The notes below the pieces were generated by a model. That model searched no databases, had not been told where the DNA came from, and saw only the letters and a program-made list of their open reading frames with translations. The translations under genes were made by a program, and so were the position numbers. Below are positions 1-7,979 of a DNA stretch of 41,638 bases, in pieces (positions within the stretch are counted from its first letter, which is position 1; the number at the start of each line of letters is the position of its first letter). Origin of the DNA: Lachnoclostridium sp. Marseille-P6806 (lineage in GTDB: Bacteria > Bacillota > Clostridia > Lachnospirales > Lachnospiraceae); NCBI RefSeq assembly GCF_900625025.1, contig NZ_LR130587.1, forward strand, positions 1 to 41,638. The letters are read 5' to 3'.

Positions 1-2
1 AG

Positions 3-806
3 TTCCACTTTTTTATGCAGCAAAAAGTCTCGTTGAAGAACAATCTTATTTCTCTTCTGGATCTGACTTATCCAGGCGCAAACGCCCTGTTTGACAGCCC
101 TGTTCGCTCTGACGGAAGCGAAAAATGGATTGATTACGTTCATTCTTTCTGGCATGCAGACTGTGTTCGCAAGATTGGTCTGAAAGCTTTCACAGAACGC
201 TACCAGAACTTCTGTAAGCATCATGGATATAACTTTCAGCCCGATAAGCCCCAAAAGCTTTTTGAAGCCTCGAAAGACCTTGTAACTGTCGTTCCGAAAG
301 TTCCTGTCTACAAGCAGTTGATTCTCAGCAGTATTGAACAGCTGAATACGGTTTCTAAACAGATCGAGATTTTTCGCTATCCCATGAATGAGCTTGCTTC
401 TACGCTTCCGGAATATCAGACCGTTATGTCCATGTATGGCGTAGGCCCCTCCTACGGGCCCCAGCTTATGGCTGAGATAGGCGATATTTCGCGTTTTGAT
501 CATCGTTCTGCGATTACAGCCTTTGCAGGCGTTGATCCGGGTGTGAATCAATCTGGAACTATGAACTACGAAAGTAATCGGGCTTCCAAACACGGAGCGC
601 CGAGACTGCGCAAAACTCTTTTCCAGATCATGACTACTTTGCTCCAGCTGGCGCCTGCAGATGATCCGGTTTACCGCTTCATGATGAAAAAGAAATCAGA
701 GGGGAAGCCGTATCAGGTCTATATGACGGCTGGAGCGAATAAATTTCTCAGAATCTACTACGGCAGGGTAAAGGAGTGTTTGGCTTCTCCATCTACCACT
801 GAATAG
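3..806 (+). CDS. IS110-family transposase, C-terminal part (cut by window edge)
   Basis: The reading frame is open to the left edge, so this is the C-terminal part (268 codons) of a protein that usually has about 400 residues. IS110 enzymes are RNA-guided DEDD recombinases that cut and join DNA through an N-terminal RuvC-like domain and a C-terminal Transposase_20 domain. The RuvC-like domain is mostly outside the window. The Transposase_20 domain is clear: GVGP, then AEIGDISRF, AFAGVDPG and NQSG; the serine of NQSG is in the position of the conserved family serine that attacks DNA. The last residues (ANKFLRIYYGRVKE) are typical of the family. A hairpin with a T-run follows directly. It is a different subgroup from the IS110 protein at 12390-13619. 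Whether the element is active cannot be judged from this part. Confidence 0.9.
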   Translation, partial: FHFFMQQKVSLKNNLISLLDLTYPGANALFDSPVRSDGSEKWIDYVHSFWHADCVRKIGLKAFTERYQNFCKHHGYNFQPDKPQKLFEASKDLVTVVPKVPVYKQLILSSIEQLNTVSKQIEIFRYPMNELASTLPEYQTVMSMYGVGPSYGPQLMAEIGDISRFDHRSAITAFAGVDPGVNQSGTMNYESNRASKHGAPRLRKTLFQIMTTLLQLAPADDPVYRFMMKKKSEGKPYQVYMTAGANKFLRIYYGRVKECLASPSTTE

Positions 807-830
807 CAAATGTGTTTCTTCTTTTTCTCA

Positions 831-855
831 GACCGGCATTACTGGCGGTCTTTTT
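831..855 (+). terminator. Intrinsic terminator after the IS110 transposase
   Basis: GACCG and CGGTC form the base of a short hairpin with an inner CA/TG pairing and are followed by TTTTT. It starts 24 bases after the transposase stop and fits rho-independent termination of plus-strand transcription. Confidence 0.6.
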
Positions 856-1171
856 GTGGCGCCTCCATTTCTGCCTGCTTTTTTCAAATCTATGCTTGAC
901 TTTTTATTAGTAGGCTTTCGCCCTCGGGCATAAAAAATGACCAGTCGCAGTTTTCGCAATCGGTCAGGTTCATGGATATGAAGTTGTGATCCGGGATGCT
1001 GTCCCGGAAAAAAGGGATAGCCGCAAAGCGGCGCAAGGGGAACGATAGTTCCTCTTGGGATGACAATCGGACTGGCGGCGCTCCCTGGGCTGACAGTTAC
1101 GATGTCATCGGGCCTCCGGCAGGAACCCTCGGAAGAGCGCAATGCCCCACGGCAAGTGGGGTATAATTGCG
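856..1171 (+). other. Structured non-coding region downstream of IS110 transposase
   Basis: No credible gene is visible in this stretch. It is dense in short perfect hairpins: CCGGGA/TCCCGG near 990-1007, GCCGC-AAA-GCGGC near 1020-1032 and CCCCAC-GGCAA-GTGGGG at 1145-1161. Members of the IS1111 branch of IS110 elements keep their guide RNA gene downstream of the transposase, so this is a candidate guide (bridge/seek) RNA region. That is inference from position and hairpin density; the right end of the element was not located. A 104-residue open frame on the minus strand here has no recognisable features and no ribosome site. Confidence 0.35.
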
Positions 1172-1194
1172 CCCTAACAAGTTAGGGTCTTTTC
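1172..1194 (+). terminator. Possible intrinsic terminator
   Basis: CCCTAAC-AA-GTTAGGG is a perfect inverted repeat followed on the plus strand by TCTTTT. It touches the stop of the DUF3847 gene on the other strand. It would end any plus-strand transcript running through the structured region downstream of the IS110 transposase. Confidence 0.4.
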
Positions 1195-1501
1195 AGTTTG
1201 TCTCTTCATCGATGGCTTTCAGCATTTCGTCCAGGGCTTCTTTCACCTCCTTCTGCCTGAACGCGATCCGCAGAAGATCCATGACCTGATCGTTGGTCAG
1301 CAGCTCCGGATGCACAAGAAATGATTCCAGCATACCGGCGCGGGTGCAGAGACGATTGGTTCGCTCCTTCCTGGTCAACTGTGGAAGTACTTTTCTTGAC
1401 AGAATCTTTTCCTGCTGTTCGTAGTACCGGCGCTTCTGTTCGGCCTTCTCGATCTCGGCTTCAAGCCTGGCTCTTGACTCGGCATAATTCTTTTCTGGCA
1501 T
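1193..1501 (-). CDS. DUF3847-type mobile-element protein
   Basis: A small, highly charged protein whose first 45 residues form a predicted coiled coil (ESRARLEAEIEKAEQKRRYY). Its second half carries NRLCTRAGMLESFL, HPELLTNDQVMDLL and a closing helix. This is the pattern of DUF3847 proteins, which sit beside relaxase genes in clostridial plasmids and conjugative elements; their function is unknown, and a role in the relaxosome is only a guess. I choose the ATG at 1501 (second in-frame ATG) because GGAGGT lies about nine bases before it; the ATG at 1507 would leave only about three. Transcription runs toward the IS110 copy at the left edge, so the relaxase normally expected next may have been separated by that insertion. 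Confidence 0.75.
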   Translation of the reverse strand: MPEKNYAESRARLEAEIEKAEQKRRYYEQQEKILSRKVLPQLTRKERTNRLCTRAGMLESFLVHPELLTNDQVMDLLRIAFRQKEVKEALDEMLKAIDEETN

Positions 1502-1594
1502 AGGCATCTCACCTCCTTCCTATGTATCGGGACAAAAGAAATGCTCCCGACTTTTTACGGTCGAGAGCTATGTATTACTGGGTCATTCAAATTA

Positions 1595-2881
1595 TTATCG
1601 CATGATCATGTCGGCAACATTGAGCGGCGCAGTGAGAACCAACGTGCCGTCGGGCGTCCGCGCTGTCTGAAAAACTGTTTTCCAGAAATCATAATTATTC
1701 TTACCTCCGAAGATCGTCATAGACATCGACCTATCCTTCCATATTGGAAGTTCCCGAAGATTAATCACGAATGTCTGGATATTCTCCCAAAGTTGATCCG
1801 GAATCTTTTGCTGGAACAGATTGTCCTCGTTATACATCGTACCGGCAAAAGCAAAATGATTCTTGATCAGAAGTCTCAGATACTGGATCCAGTTATACAT
1901 GATTTCTTCTTTGAATAATCTGTACGCAATCAGATGTGCATCCGGAATAGAATCTCCACGCCCTTCAGCGATATTGTTCTCAATTCGATGTGTGCCGATT
2001 TCTGTATCGTACTTTCCAATAAGGAGTTCTTCAGCCAGGATATTGCTTAGTCTAATCAATTGCTCCTTCTCAAGAATTCGCGGATTTAATCCTTCCTCTA
2101 CTCTGAAATTTATCGAAGTCGTAAGAATCGTCTTGGCATTCACAAACGTGGCCAGGAAGGTTTTTTCAAAGGTGCTGTAAGAAAGCGGCAGCTGCGTCCC
2201 ACGCCCCTCAAAATTGATATAGGCTTGTAGTTTATTCTCAGGGCTTCTTGTTATAGCATTTTTCTGGCTGTTTATGATATACAGACGGATGTTGCCGCGT
2301 TCCCCCTTAAAATAGTCCACAAGATTCTGTTCGGAGAAGGAGAAATTATCCTCATCCAGATAATGATCAACCTGATATTTCTTCAGCCTTTCTGAATAAA
2401 GCGTGTCATGGAGCTGACGCACAATGGCTTTGTCAAAAGCAATTTGCTTCAGCTTGCTGCCTGCGTTTGTATTTGTTTCAATCAGCCGTTCAACATCCGG
2501 CGAAATAAAGAGTCGGACAACAATACTTTTCACGCCAAGCATGATCTGAGCAACAGCCTTATGTTGCCCGTCAAAGATTCTGATCTTATCGCCATCTAAC
2601 CGCGCCAGACTCAGGTGAAGCTGCGGATTCGGTTTGTGAAACTCTTTGATCAGAAGACTGATACTCTTATTGATTCCTCTTGGATTGATGACATCATCGT
2701 GATAAAGATATGCCAGCGGCACATTGATGAATGCCGTTTGTTCACCGGATAGACTGTCAGTAAAAATTTCCGACTTATGAATCGAGGTGTCTCCGTCTTC
2801 ATCAAATGAATACAGGATTTGATCCCCCTTCAATTTTGTACTTGAAGGCGTATTTTGAGCCACCATTAGCGGCAAGGACAT
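1595..2881 (-). CDS. DGQHK-motif (DndB/ParB-like) protein, probably the C-terminal part of an HNH fusion
   Basis: Residues 90-150 carry the signature RIFDGQHKAVAQIMLG followed by an NTNAGSKL segment. This resembles the DGQHR/DGQQR nucleotide-binding motif of DndB-like and DUF262-like ParB-fold proteins, many of which act in DNA-modification-dependent defence. The family link is by motif only. The remaining 280 residues, rich in aromatic and charged helices, are not recognised. The annotated ATG has no Shine-Dalgarno sequence and lies 80 bases inside the upstream HNH gene. If one G is removed from the GGGGG run near 2821-2825, HNH and this frame join into one protein of about 533 residues without a gap. 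It is therefore either made by frameshifting, split by a mutation, or truly overlapping. It is the last gene of the type I RM operon. Confidence 0.7.
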   Translation of the reverse strand: MSLPLMVAQNTPSSTKLKGDQILYSFDEDGDTSIHKSEIFTDSLSGEQTAFINVPLAYLYHDDVINPRGINKSISLLIKEFHKPNPQLHLSLARLDGDKIRIFDGQHKAVAQIMLGVKSIVVRLFISPDVERLIETNTNAGSKLKQIAFDKAIVRQLHDTLYSERLKKYQVDHYLDEDNFSFSEQNLVDYFKGERGNIRLYIINSQKNAITRSPENKLQAYINFEGRGTQLPLSYSTFEKTFLATFVNAKTILTTSINFRVEEGLNPRILEKEQLIRLSNILAEELLIGKYDTEIGTHRIENNIAEGRGDSIPDAHLIAYRLFKEEIMYNWIQYLRLLIKNHFAFAGTMYNEDNLFQQKIPDQLWENIQTFVINLRELPIWKDRSMSMTIFGGKNNYDFWKTVFQTARTPDGTLVLTAPLNVADMIMR

Positions 2882-3197
2882 GCTTCAACGAAGGGGTCTC
2901 ACGTGCGGTCTCAGCTTCAGATATAATTCTGGAAAGCTGATAAAGCTTCTTCGCCACTTCAAGATCCGCATCCTGTTTTGATTTATTGCAGTGCTCATGA
3001 GCAATTGCAAAGTTGCTGGAATCGTCCTTTCCGCCGTTCGCAAGCGGTCTGATGTGATCAATATTCGTCTTTTGGATATCCGGATCAATCGCCTCCCCGC
3101 AGATAAAACACCTGTGGTTTTGAATGCTCCAGAGCTTTTTGCTGAGTGCGGTCTTTTCATCGGCGTTAAGGCCATCAAGATATTTAGAGTTTCCCAT
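2802..3197 (-). CDS. HNH endonuclease domain protein
   Basis: A 131-residue protein with a compact HNH (beta-beta-alpha metal) nuclease core: C30-F-I-C33, NIDHIRPLANGG around H48, N62, and HEHC at 67-70 followed by NKSKQ. It should cut DNA with a divalent metal. The first base of its ATG is the last base of the TGA stop of the upstream gene (TGATG), which indicates translational coupling. Its last seven residues are read only because the frame differs from the next gene at a five-G run; a one-base change there would fuse this nuclease to the DGQHK protein. Nuclease plus ParB-like NTP-binding domain recalls the domain pairing of GmrSD/SspE/BrxU restriction enzymes (DUF262 plus DUF1524), but in reversed order. 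That comparison is inference. Confidence 0.75.
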   Translation of the reverse strand: MGNSKYLDGLNADEKTALSKKLWSIQNHRCFICGEAIDPDIQKTNIDHIRPLANGGKDDSSNFAIAHEHCNKSKQDADLEVAKKLYQLSRIISEAETARETPSLKHVLAANGGSKYAFKYKIEGGSNPVFI

Positions 3198-3814
3198 CAG
3201 ATCATCCCTTCCTTCTGCAGTTTCGGTAAATAGTACAGCTTTCCTTCTTTGGCAATAAGGCGAACATCTTCCTTGAATAAGTCCGGATCTTCCCGTGCTT
3301 CATCTGTTCGCCGTCCTGATGTCTGTCTTGAAATCATAGGCACGGTTCTTTGGGAAATATCCTTATAGTGAAGATCGTCATTGAACACTGCCGGTATATT
3401 CATGAAGAATCCTTCTATGCCCTGTCGGCGCCTTCTGTTTGCCTCAAGATCTATTTGAAGAGCGACACCTGCATTCTTATGCCATGTCTCAAGGGCCTTC
3501 AGTGCGTCGTCTGCCTGCTTTGCGTAAGGCAGATACATCGAATAGCAATTCTCTTTAGAAAGCTGTCCAAGGCTCAACGCATAGGTCAGTTCTTCAATCT
3601 TCAGCATGATGTCTAAAAGCACCTGCTGATACTGATACCATGTCTGAGCTTCTGCAACTAATTTTTCATAGTTGCCATAATCAAGACCTGTTTTCTTTTC
3701 ATACTCTTTGATGGTCAAGTTTGCCTGTCCAAGCAGCTGCGCACATTCATGTTCAAGGCTCTTCAAATGGTCAAGTTCACGCTTTCGCAACTCTTCATTT
3801 TCAACAATTTCCAC
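3197..3814 (-). CDS. Coiled-coil protein, downstream half of a gene split by an amber codon
   Basis: A 205-residue, mostly helical protein with long charged helices (residues 1-110) and a C-terminal domain containing FFMNIPAVFNDDLHYKDI. Its function is not recognised. The start given is a GTG with no convincing ribosome site. Reading the same frame upstream passes six sense codons and meets TAG at 3833-3835, which is the stop of the membrane gene. So one base separates these two ORFs from a single 437-residue gene (3197-4510). A CAG-to-TAG transition is the simplest explanation. It ends in TGATG, overlapping the HNH start. Its position in the hsd operon suggests a defence-related role. Confidence 0.65.
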   Translation of the reverse strand: MEIVENEELRKRELDHLKSLEHECAQLLGQANLTIKEYEKKTGLDYGNYEKLVAEAQTWYQYQQVLLDIMLKIEELTYALSLGQLSKENCYSMYLPYAKQADDALKALETWHKNAGVALQIDLEANRRRRQGIEGFFMNIPAVFNDDLHYKDISQRTVPMISRQTSGRRTDEAREDPDLFKEDVRLIAKEGKLYYLPKLQKEGMI

Positions 3815-3832
3815 CTGAAACTGAGAGCACTT

Positions 3833-4510
3833 CTAAACCTCTGCAACCAGCGCATATATCTTGCTCTGATATTCCTTGTCCTGGAAGGTCGCTATCTTAT
3901 CAAGCTCGCCATTAATCTGATCAAACTGATCATTAATCTGTGTCATATAGTACTGACCAACAACCATTGCTGCAGCTCCCATCGCTGCGTTCGCCACATT
4001 CATCGCTGCAAGTCCGCTGCCCATATTCCCATCGACGGCCACAAGATTTGCATGTCCTTGAATACCATCAGCTCCGTGGTAAATTCCTCTGACAGCTCCT
4101 TGCATAGCTTTTGAATCAGCGAGGACAGCGTCATTAGGAATGATGGCCTGATATAGCTGTCCGGCATTTTGTACAACTTGCTGATATTGATGGATAACAC
4201 CAGCATTTGCCACGGCCTGCAGTGTCCCCGGTACCGCACTATCGATTCTTGCAAGTAATTTCTGATCCTTTATCTCAACCAAAGCAGCTTCTTCAGTCTC
4301 GGTTAAGGCGGGAAGGTCTTCAAATCTTACTGCGAGATCTGTCTGTCGGTTTTGAGCCACAGCATCTATTCCTGCTATAGTAAGATCCGTCTTATCTTGT
4401 CCATTACTGCTCTTGTCAGGAATCGGCGGTGACTTTCTCTTATAAAGCACTACTGCAATGATAGCTGCAGTGACGATAATACCTATAATGATGGCAATGT
4501 TAGGTTCCAT
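3833..4510 (-). CDS. Single-pass membrane protein, upstream half of an amber-split gene
   Basis: The start is the ATG at 4510, five bases after the hsdR stop; the longer frame to 4558 lies inside hsdR. Residues 3-23 (NIAIIIGIIVTAAIIAVVLY) form a clear transmembrane anchor followed by KRK, predicting an N-out, C-in protein. Residues 60-130 are helical, and residues 160-195 form an Ala/Gly/Met-rich hydrophobic stretch (NVANAAMGAAAMVVGQYYM) that could be a second membrane segment. The last part (INDQFDQINGELDKI) is a coiled coil. The stop is TAG, and the frame stays open on the far side into the next ORF. The family and function are unknown. A membrane protein translated directly after hsdR is not part of a normal type I system. 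Confidence 0.65.
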   Translation of the reverse strand: MEPNIAIIIGIIVTAAIIAVVLYKRKSPPIPDKSSNGQDKTDLTIAGIDAVAQNRQTDLAVRFEDLPALTETEEAALVEIKDQKLLARIDSAVPGTLQAVANAGVIHQYQQVVQNAGQLYQAIIPNDAVLADSKAMQGAVRGIYHGADGIQGHANLVAVDGNMGSGLAAMNVANAAMGAAAMVVGQYYMTQINDQFDQINGELDKIATFQDKEYQSKIYALVAEV

Positions 4511-4514
4511 GGTA

Positions 4515-7500
4515 TCAATTGTCCTTCTTTGTACCGTATTCTGCCGATGTCTCCGCAACCATCTGCATCGGTGCTGGGCGGAAATTGTAAGTTACAGGAT
4601 TCTCTTGCACAATGCGGAATGGCACAACATCAGCAGAGGCAGAAGTGAAGTCACTATTTTCCTCAAAGTTCTCGACCTGCTCCATCACCTTGCTGAAGAC
4701 TTCCGGACTGTACTGCGGCGGATATCCATTCTTAACGAGGCATATTTTGATGTCCAGTTTTAACTGATTCCGTACATTCTGATTGTTCAGCCAGTCAGCA
4801 TATGAAGACTTCTCATCAATGATCTCTTTCACCTTCTTGGCAAGAACTTTACATTTGTCATTTATGATTACACCATCAATTTCCTTGTCTTCACCATACT
4901 CAAAATTGTATTGATCGCGGAGCGCCAGCAAGATATCGTAGAATGCTTTTTCTTCAAAGGTAAGGCCTATCTTTCGGAAGCTTTCTTTACTTTCGTTCAT
5001 CTCTCGTAAAATAGCCATTGCCTGTTCTGTTGCGCTGCGGATAATATCCTCAGAAGCCTGCTCCTGTGTTGCCCCAGCTTCTTCAGCAGTCAGGTGCTTT
5101 CTACGTTCATGATATTCTTCGATTGTCTTTTCAAGCATCTCCTGGAACTTCTTCGCCGCCACCTGATTGATCCTGCCGTACTCCAGAATCTGTTTCTTAA
5201 GCATCTTTACCAAAAGTTCCAGCTTGGTCGCTGGCATCTTCACATCAGATAGTTTTTCAAAGAATTCAGGACTGAAGATATCTTCCTGTTCTCCATCATC
5301 CAAAACGCTCTCAACCTCACTGTACTTGAGGGCTTCCTCTACCATTTTCGCCACATAGCGATTCATGGTATCGGTATCGACCTCGCTGGTTCCGCTCATC
5401 TTGCGGACAAATCCAGCGATAGCCATAAAGCATTGTGCCAGGGCAGATTCTTCCTCCCCCAGTTCTCCGGAAGGCTGGCAGATATCAAATGCCGCCCTCA
5501 TACGCTTCACTGTCTTTAGAAAGTACGTTTTAAAGGAAACAGAAACACTCTTACCACTCTTGCTGACACTCTTTAGCTCTTGTGTAGAGGCGAAGACATA
5601 TTCAGCCGCTTTTGCAAGCAATCTATAACGCTCTACCGGGTCACAGTCAGGATTTAGGAATGGCGCAAGATCATAACCGGTAAACATTCGCTCAAGAACG
5701 ATCAGTTCTTCGCGGAAGACCTCTGTTGCCTGCTCCACATCGTCAGCTGTCGGCGCAACCGAAGTATCTTCGCCATATATCACCATGGCTTCGCGCATAT
5801 TATCGCGAATACCGATGTAGTCTATGATCATGCCGTATTCTTTCCCGGGATATTTCCTGTTGACACGGCTGATCGTCTGAATCAGCATATGCTTCTTCAG
5901 TGGCTTATCGTTGTACATATAGGTGAGTGCAGGCACGTCAAAACCTGTAATCCACATATCTACGACAATGACAATACGGAAATTGGATTTCTCCTGTTTA
6001 AAAGCAGCATCCATATCCTCGGAACGTTTATCGTTGGCTGCGCCTCCAAGATAGTTATATATGCCTGCTTCATCATTTTTACCGACACTGGCCACCATCG
6101 CCATAAAGGGCATTGGCTTCAGTTCCCTCAGTTCCTCCTGCGTAACAGTCACATCATCGGCGCACTTCTTTTCCGCGAACCACTCAGGATACTTGGTTTT
6201 GAATATCTGCAACAACGCATAGGCAATCGGTCTGCTTGAGCAGACAATCATTGCCTTTTGTATTCTGCTTGGATCTTCATCACAAGAAGCGACATAATGA
6301 TCGTGAATATCAACCGCTAACCGCTCCAGACGGGAAGGTTCTCCGAGGATCACTTCCATAGAACTCATGGCTTTCTTGCTGGCTTCAATGTCCTCTTCAG
6401 TAGCACCATCATCAGCGCATTTCTTATAATAATCCTCTATCTGCTTTACTTTTTCCTGATCCAACAGCACTTTGGCAATACGGGGATGATACTTTATCGA
6501 CACTGTAAGTCCATCGGCAACTGCCTGATCCATGGTATAACGATCGATCTCATCACCAAAGGTCTGATAGGTTTCCGCAATAGGTGTTCCGGTAACCCCC
6601 ACAAAAGTCGCATTCGGAAATGCTTCCCTCAGCACTTTCGCATAGGGCTTGGAAACCATCGCCTTCATATTGGCGTCAGCATCCTTGCTGAATTGAATCT
6701 TCTTGGAATGCTCCAACTGCGTCCGGTGAGCTTCATCGGAGAAGCAGATAATATTCCCGCGGTCATTGATCAGCCCGATCTTATCATCCTCACGGTCGCA
6801 GAACTTCTGAATCGTGCAGATGTAAAAACCGCCGCTTTGCCTTGCTCCCAATTCTTTGCGAAGCTGATTACGGTTCTTGACCACGGAAACATCGCCCAGA
6901 TTCAGGAATTCCTTGCTCTTGGTGAACAGCTTCGCACCTTGTTTCTGTAATTCCTCACGATCAACGATCATAACAATCGTGGGCGAGCCAATTTCCGGGA
7001 CTTCTGTGCATCGCAGAGCAAGTTGTCTGGCAAGGAAGGCCATGGTATAGGTTTTGCCGCATCCGGTTGCCCCAAAGTATGTACCGCCTTTGCCGCTTTT
7101 TTCCACAACAGATTTAACAATGCTTTGCTTCAGAAGTCTTGCAGCAAAGAACTGCGGATACCGACAGACTATTTCTACTTCATCTCTGTCATAGATGCTA
7201 TCCTGAAAATAGATATAGTCACGGAAGATCTCCAGGAAACGTTCCGGCGCATATACGCCATTAATCATGGCTTCTGTTTCTTCAAAGGGAAGTGTAGATA
7301 CCCGATCTCCGTCATTCACACGTCTCCAGGCATAAAAATGCTCATATGGTGTACGGACCGTACCTAGTCTCGTCTTTACGCCATCAGAGATGCAGACCAA
7401 AGGGCAGTAGTGCAGCAAATGAGGAATATCTCGCCAGTAGCGGATGTTGATCTGCTCCCAGGCATCATAAATCGTGGCATTTGAGTCAGCTGGATTCTTC

Positions 7501-7976
7501 AGCTCGATCACACATAGCGGCATTCCGTTAACAAAGAGCAGCACATCGGGCCTGCGATTCTCTTTCTTTCCATTGTTGGTATAATCAACCACAAACTGAT
7601 TCACCACACGGAAAATGTTATTGTTCGGATGATCATAATCGATCAGGGCAACCATGCGAGCCTGCCCATTCTGTGGCGTAAACTGAAGGCCGTCAACCAT
7701 CCAGCCGTATACCCTATGCAACGTGGCGAAATCGCTTTCCGCGCCGACGAGTCGCACGTTGTCGTAAAGCTGCCCAATTTCATCAGAAAGAAGGTCGGGA
7801 TTTGTTCTGGAAAGGAATTTTTCCAGGTCGTCCTTATATAGTACTTCCTGTCGGGTCTTCCGGGGAATACTGTTTCCAGGCAGATACTGCCATCCTACTG
7901 CTTCCAGGAACGCAACGAAGGCATACTCATATTCTGATTCGCAATAATGGCCATTAAATTCTTTCAGCTTAGCCAT
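4515..7976 (-). CDS. hsdR: Type I restriction enzyme R subunit
   Basis: This 1153-residue protein is the usual length for HsdR, the motor and nuclease subunit of type I restriction-modification. It pumps DNA using ATP and cuts far from the recognition site. The N-terminal nuclease has D144 (RRPDVLLF) and E158-x-K160 (CVIELKNP), a PD-(D/E)xK site. The SF2 motor follows: Walker A GATGCGKT at 302-309, DEAH at 414-417, TGTP at 462-465 and a motif VI of the form QTISRVNRKYPG near residue 710. The C-terminal 300 residues are helical and should bind HsdM. The ATG has AAGGAGG nine bases upstream, inside the end of hsdS. Three bases separate it from hsdS, and a membrane protein gene follows directly. 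It looks intact. Confidence 0.95.
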   Translation of the reverse strand: MAKLKEFNGHYCESEYEYAFVAFLEAVGWQYLPGNSIPRKTRQEVLYKDDLEKFLSRTNPDLLSDEIGQLYDNVRLVGAESDFATLHRVYGWMVDGLQFTPQNGQARMVALIDYDHPNNNIFRVVNQFVVDYTNNGKKENRRPDVLLFVNGMPLCVIELKNPADSNATIYDAWEQINIRYWRDIPHLLHYCPLVCISDGVKTRLGTVRTPYEHFYAWRRVNDGDRVSTLPFEETEAMINGVYAPERFLEIFRDYIYFQDSIYDRDEVEIVCRYPQFFAARLLKQSIVKSVVEKSGKGGTYFGATGCGKTYTMAFLARQLALRCTEVPEIGSPTIVMIVDREELQKQGAKLFTKSKEFLNLGDVSVVKNRNQLRKELGARQSGGFYICTIQKFCDREDDKIGLINDRGNIICFSDEAHRTQLEHSKKIQFSKDADANMKAMVSKPYAKVLREAFPNATFVGVTGTPIAETYQTFGDEIDRYTMDQAVADGLTVSIKYHPRIAKVLLDQEKVKQIEDYYKKCADDGATEEDIEASKKAMSSMEVILGEPSRLERLAVDIHDHYVASCDEDPSRIQKAMIVCSSRPIAYALLQIFKTKYPEWFAEKKCADDVTVTQEELRELKPMPFMAMVASVGKNDEAGIYNYLGGAANDKRSEDMDAAFKQEKSNFRIVIVVDMWITGFDVPALTYMYNDKPLKKHMLIQTISRVNRKYPGKEYGMIIDYIGIRDNMREAMVIYGEDTSVAPTADDVEQATEVFREELIVLERMFTGYDLAPFLNPDCDPVERYRLLAKAAEYVFASTQELKSVSKSGKSVSVSFKTYFLKTVKRMRAAFDICQPSGELGEEESALAQCFMAIAGFVRKMSGTSEVDTDTMNRYVAKMVEEALKYSEVESVLDDGEQEDIFSPEFFEKLSDVKMPATKLELLVKMLKKQILEYGRINQVAAKKFQEMLEKTIEEYHERRKHLTAEEAGATQEQASEDIIRSATEQAMAILREMNESKESFRKIGLTFEEKAFYDILLALRDQYNFEYGEDKEIDGVIINDKCKVLAKKVKEIIDEKSSYADWLNNQNVRNQLKLDIKICLVKNGYPPQYSPEVFSKVMEQVENFEENSDFTSASADVVPFRIVQENPVTYNFRPAPMQMVAETSAEYGTKKDN

Positions 7977-7979
7977 AAT

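Noticed and set aside
828-1142. 104-residue minus-strand frame next to the IS110 transposase
   Set aside because: No ribosome site, Pro/Arg/Gly-rich random-looking composition, and it runs through several hairpins of a structured non-coding region.
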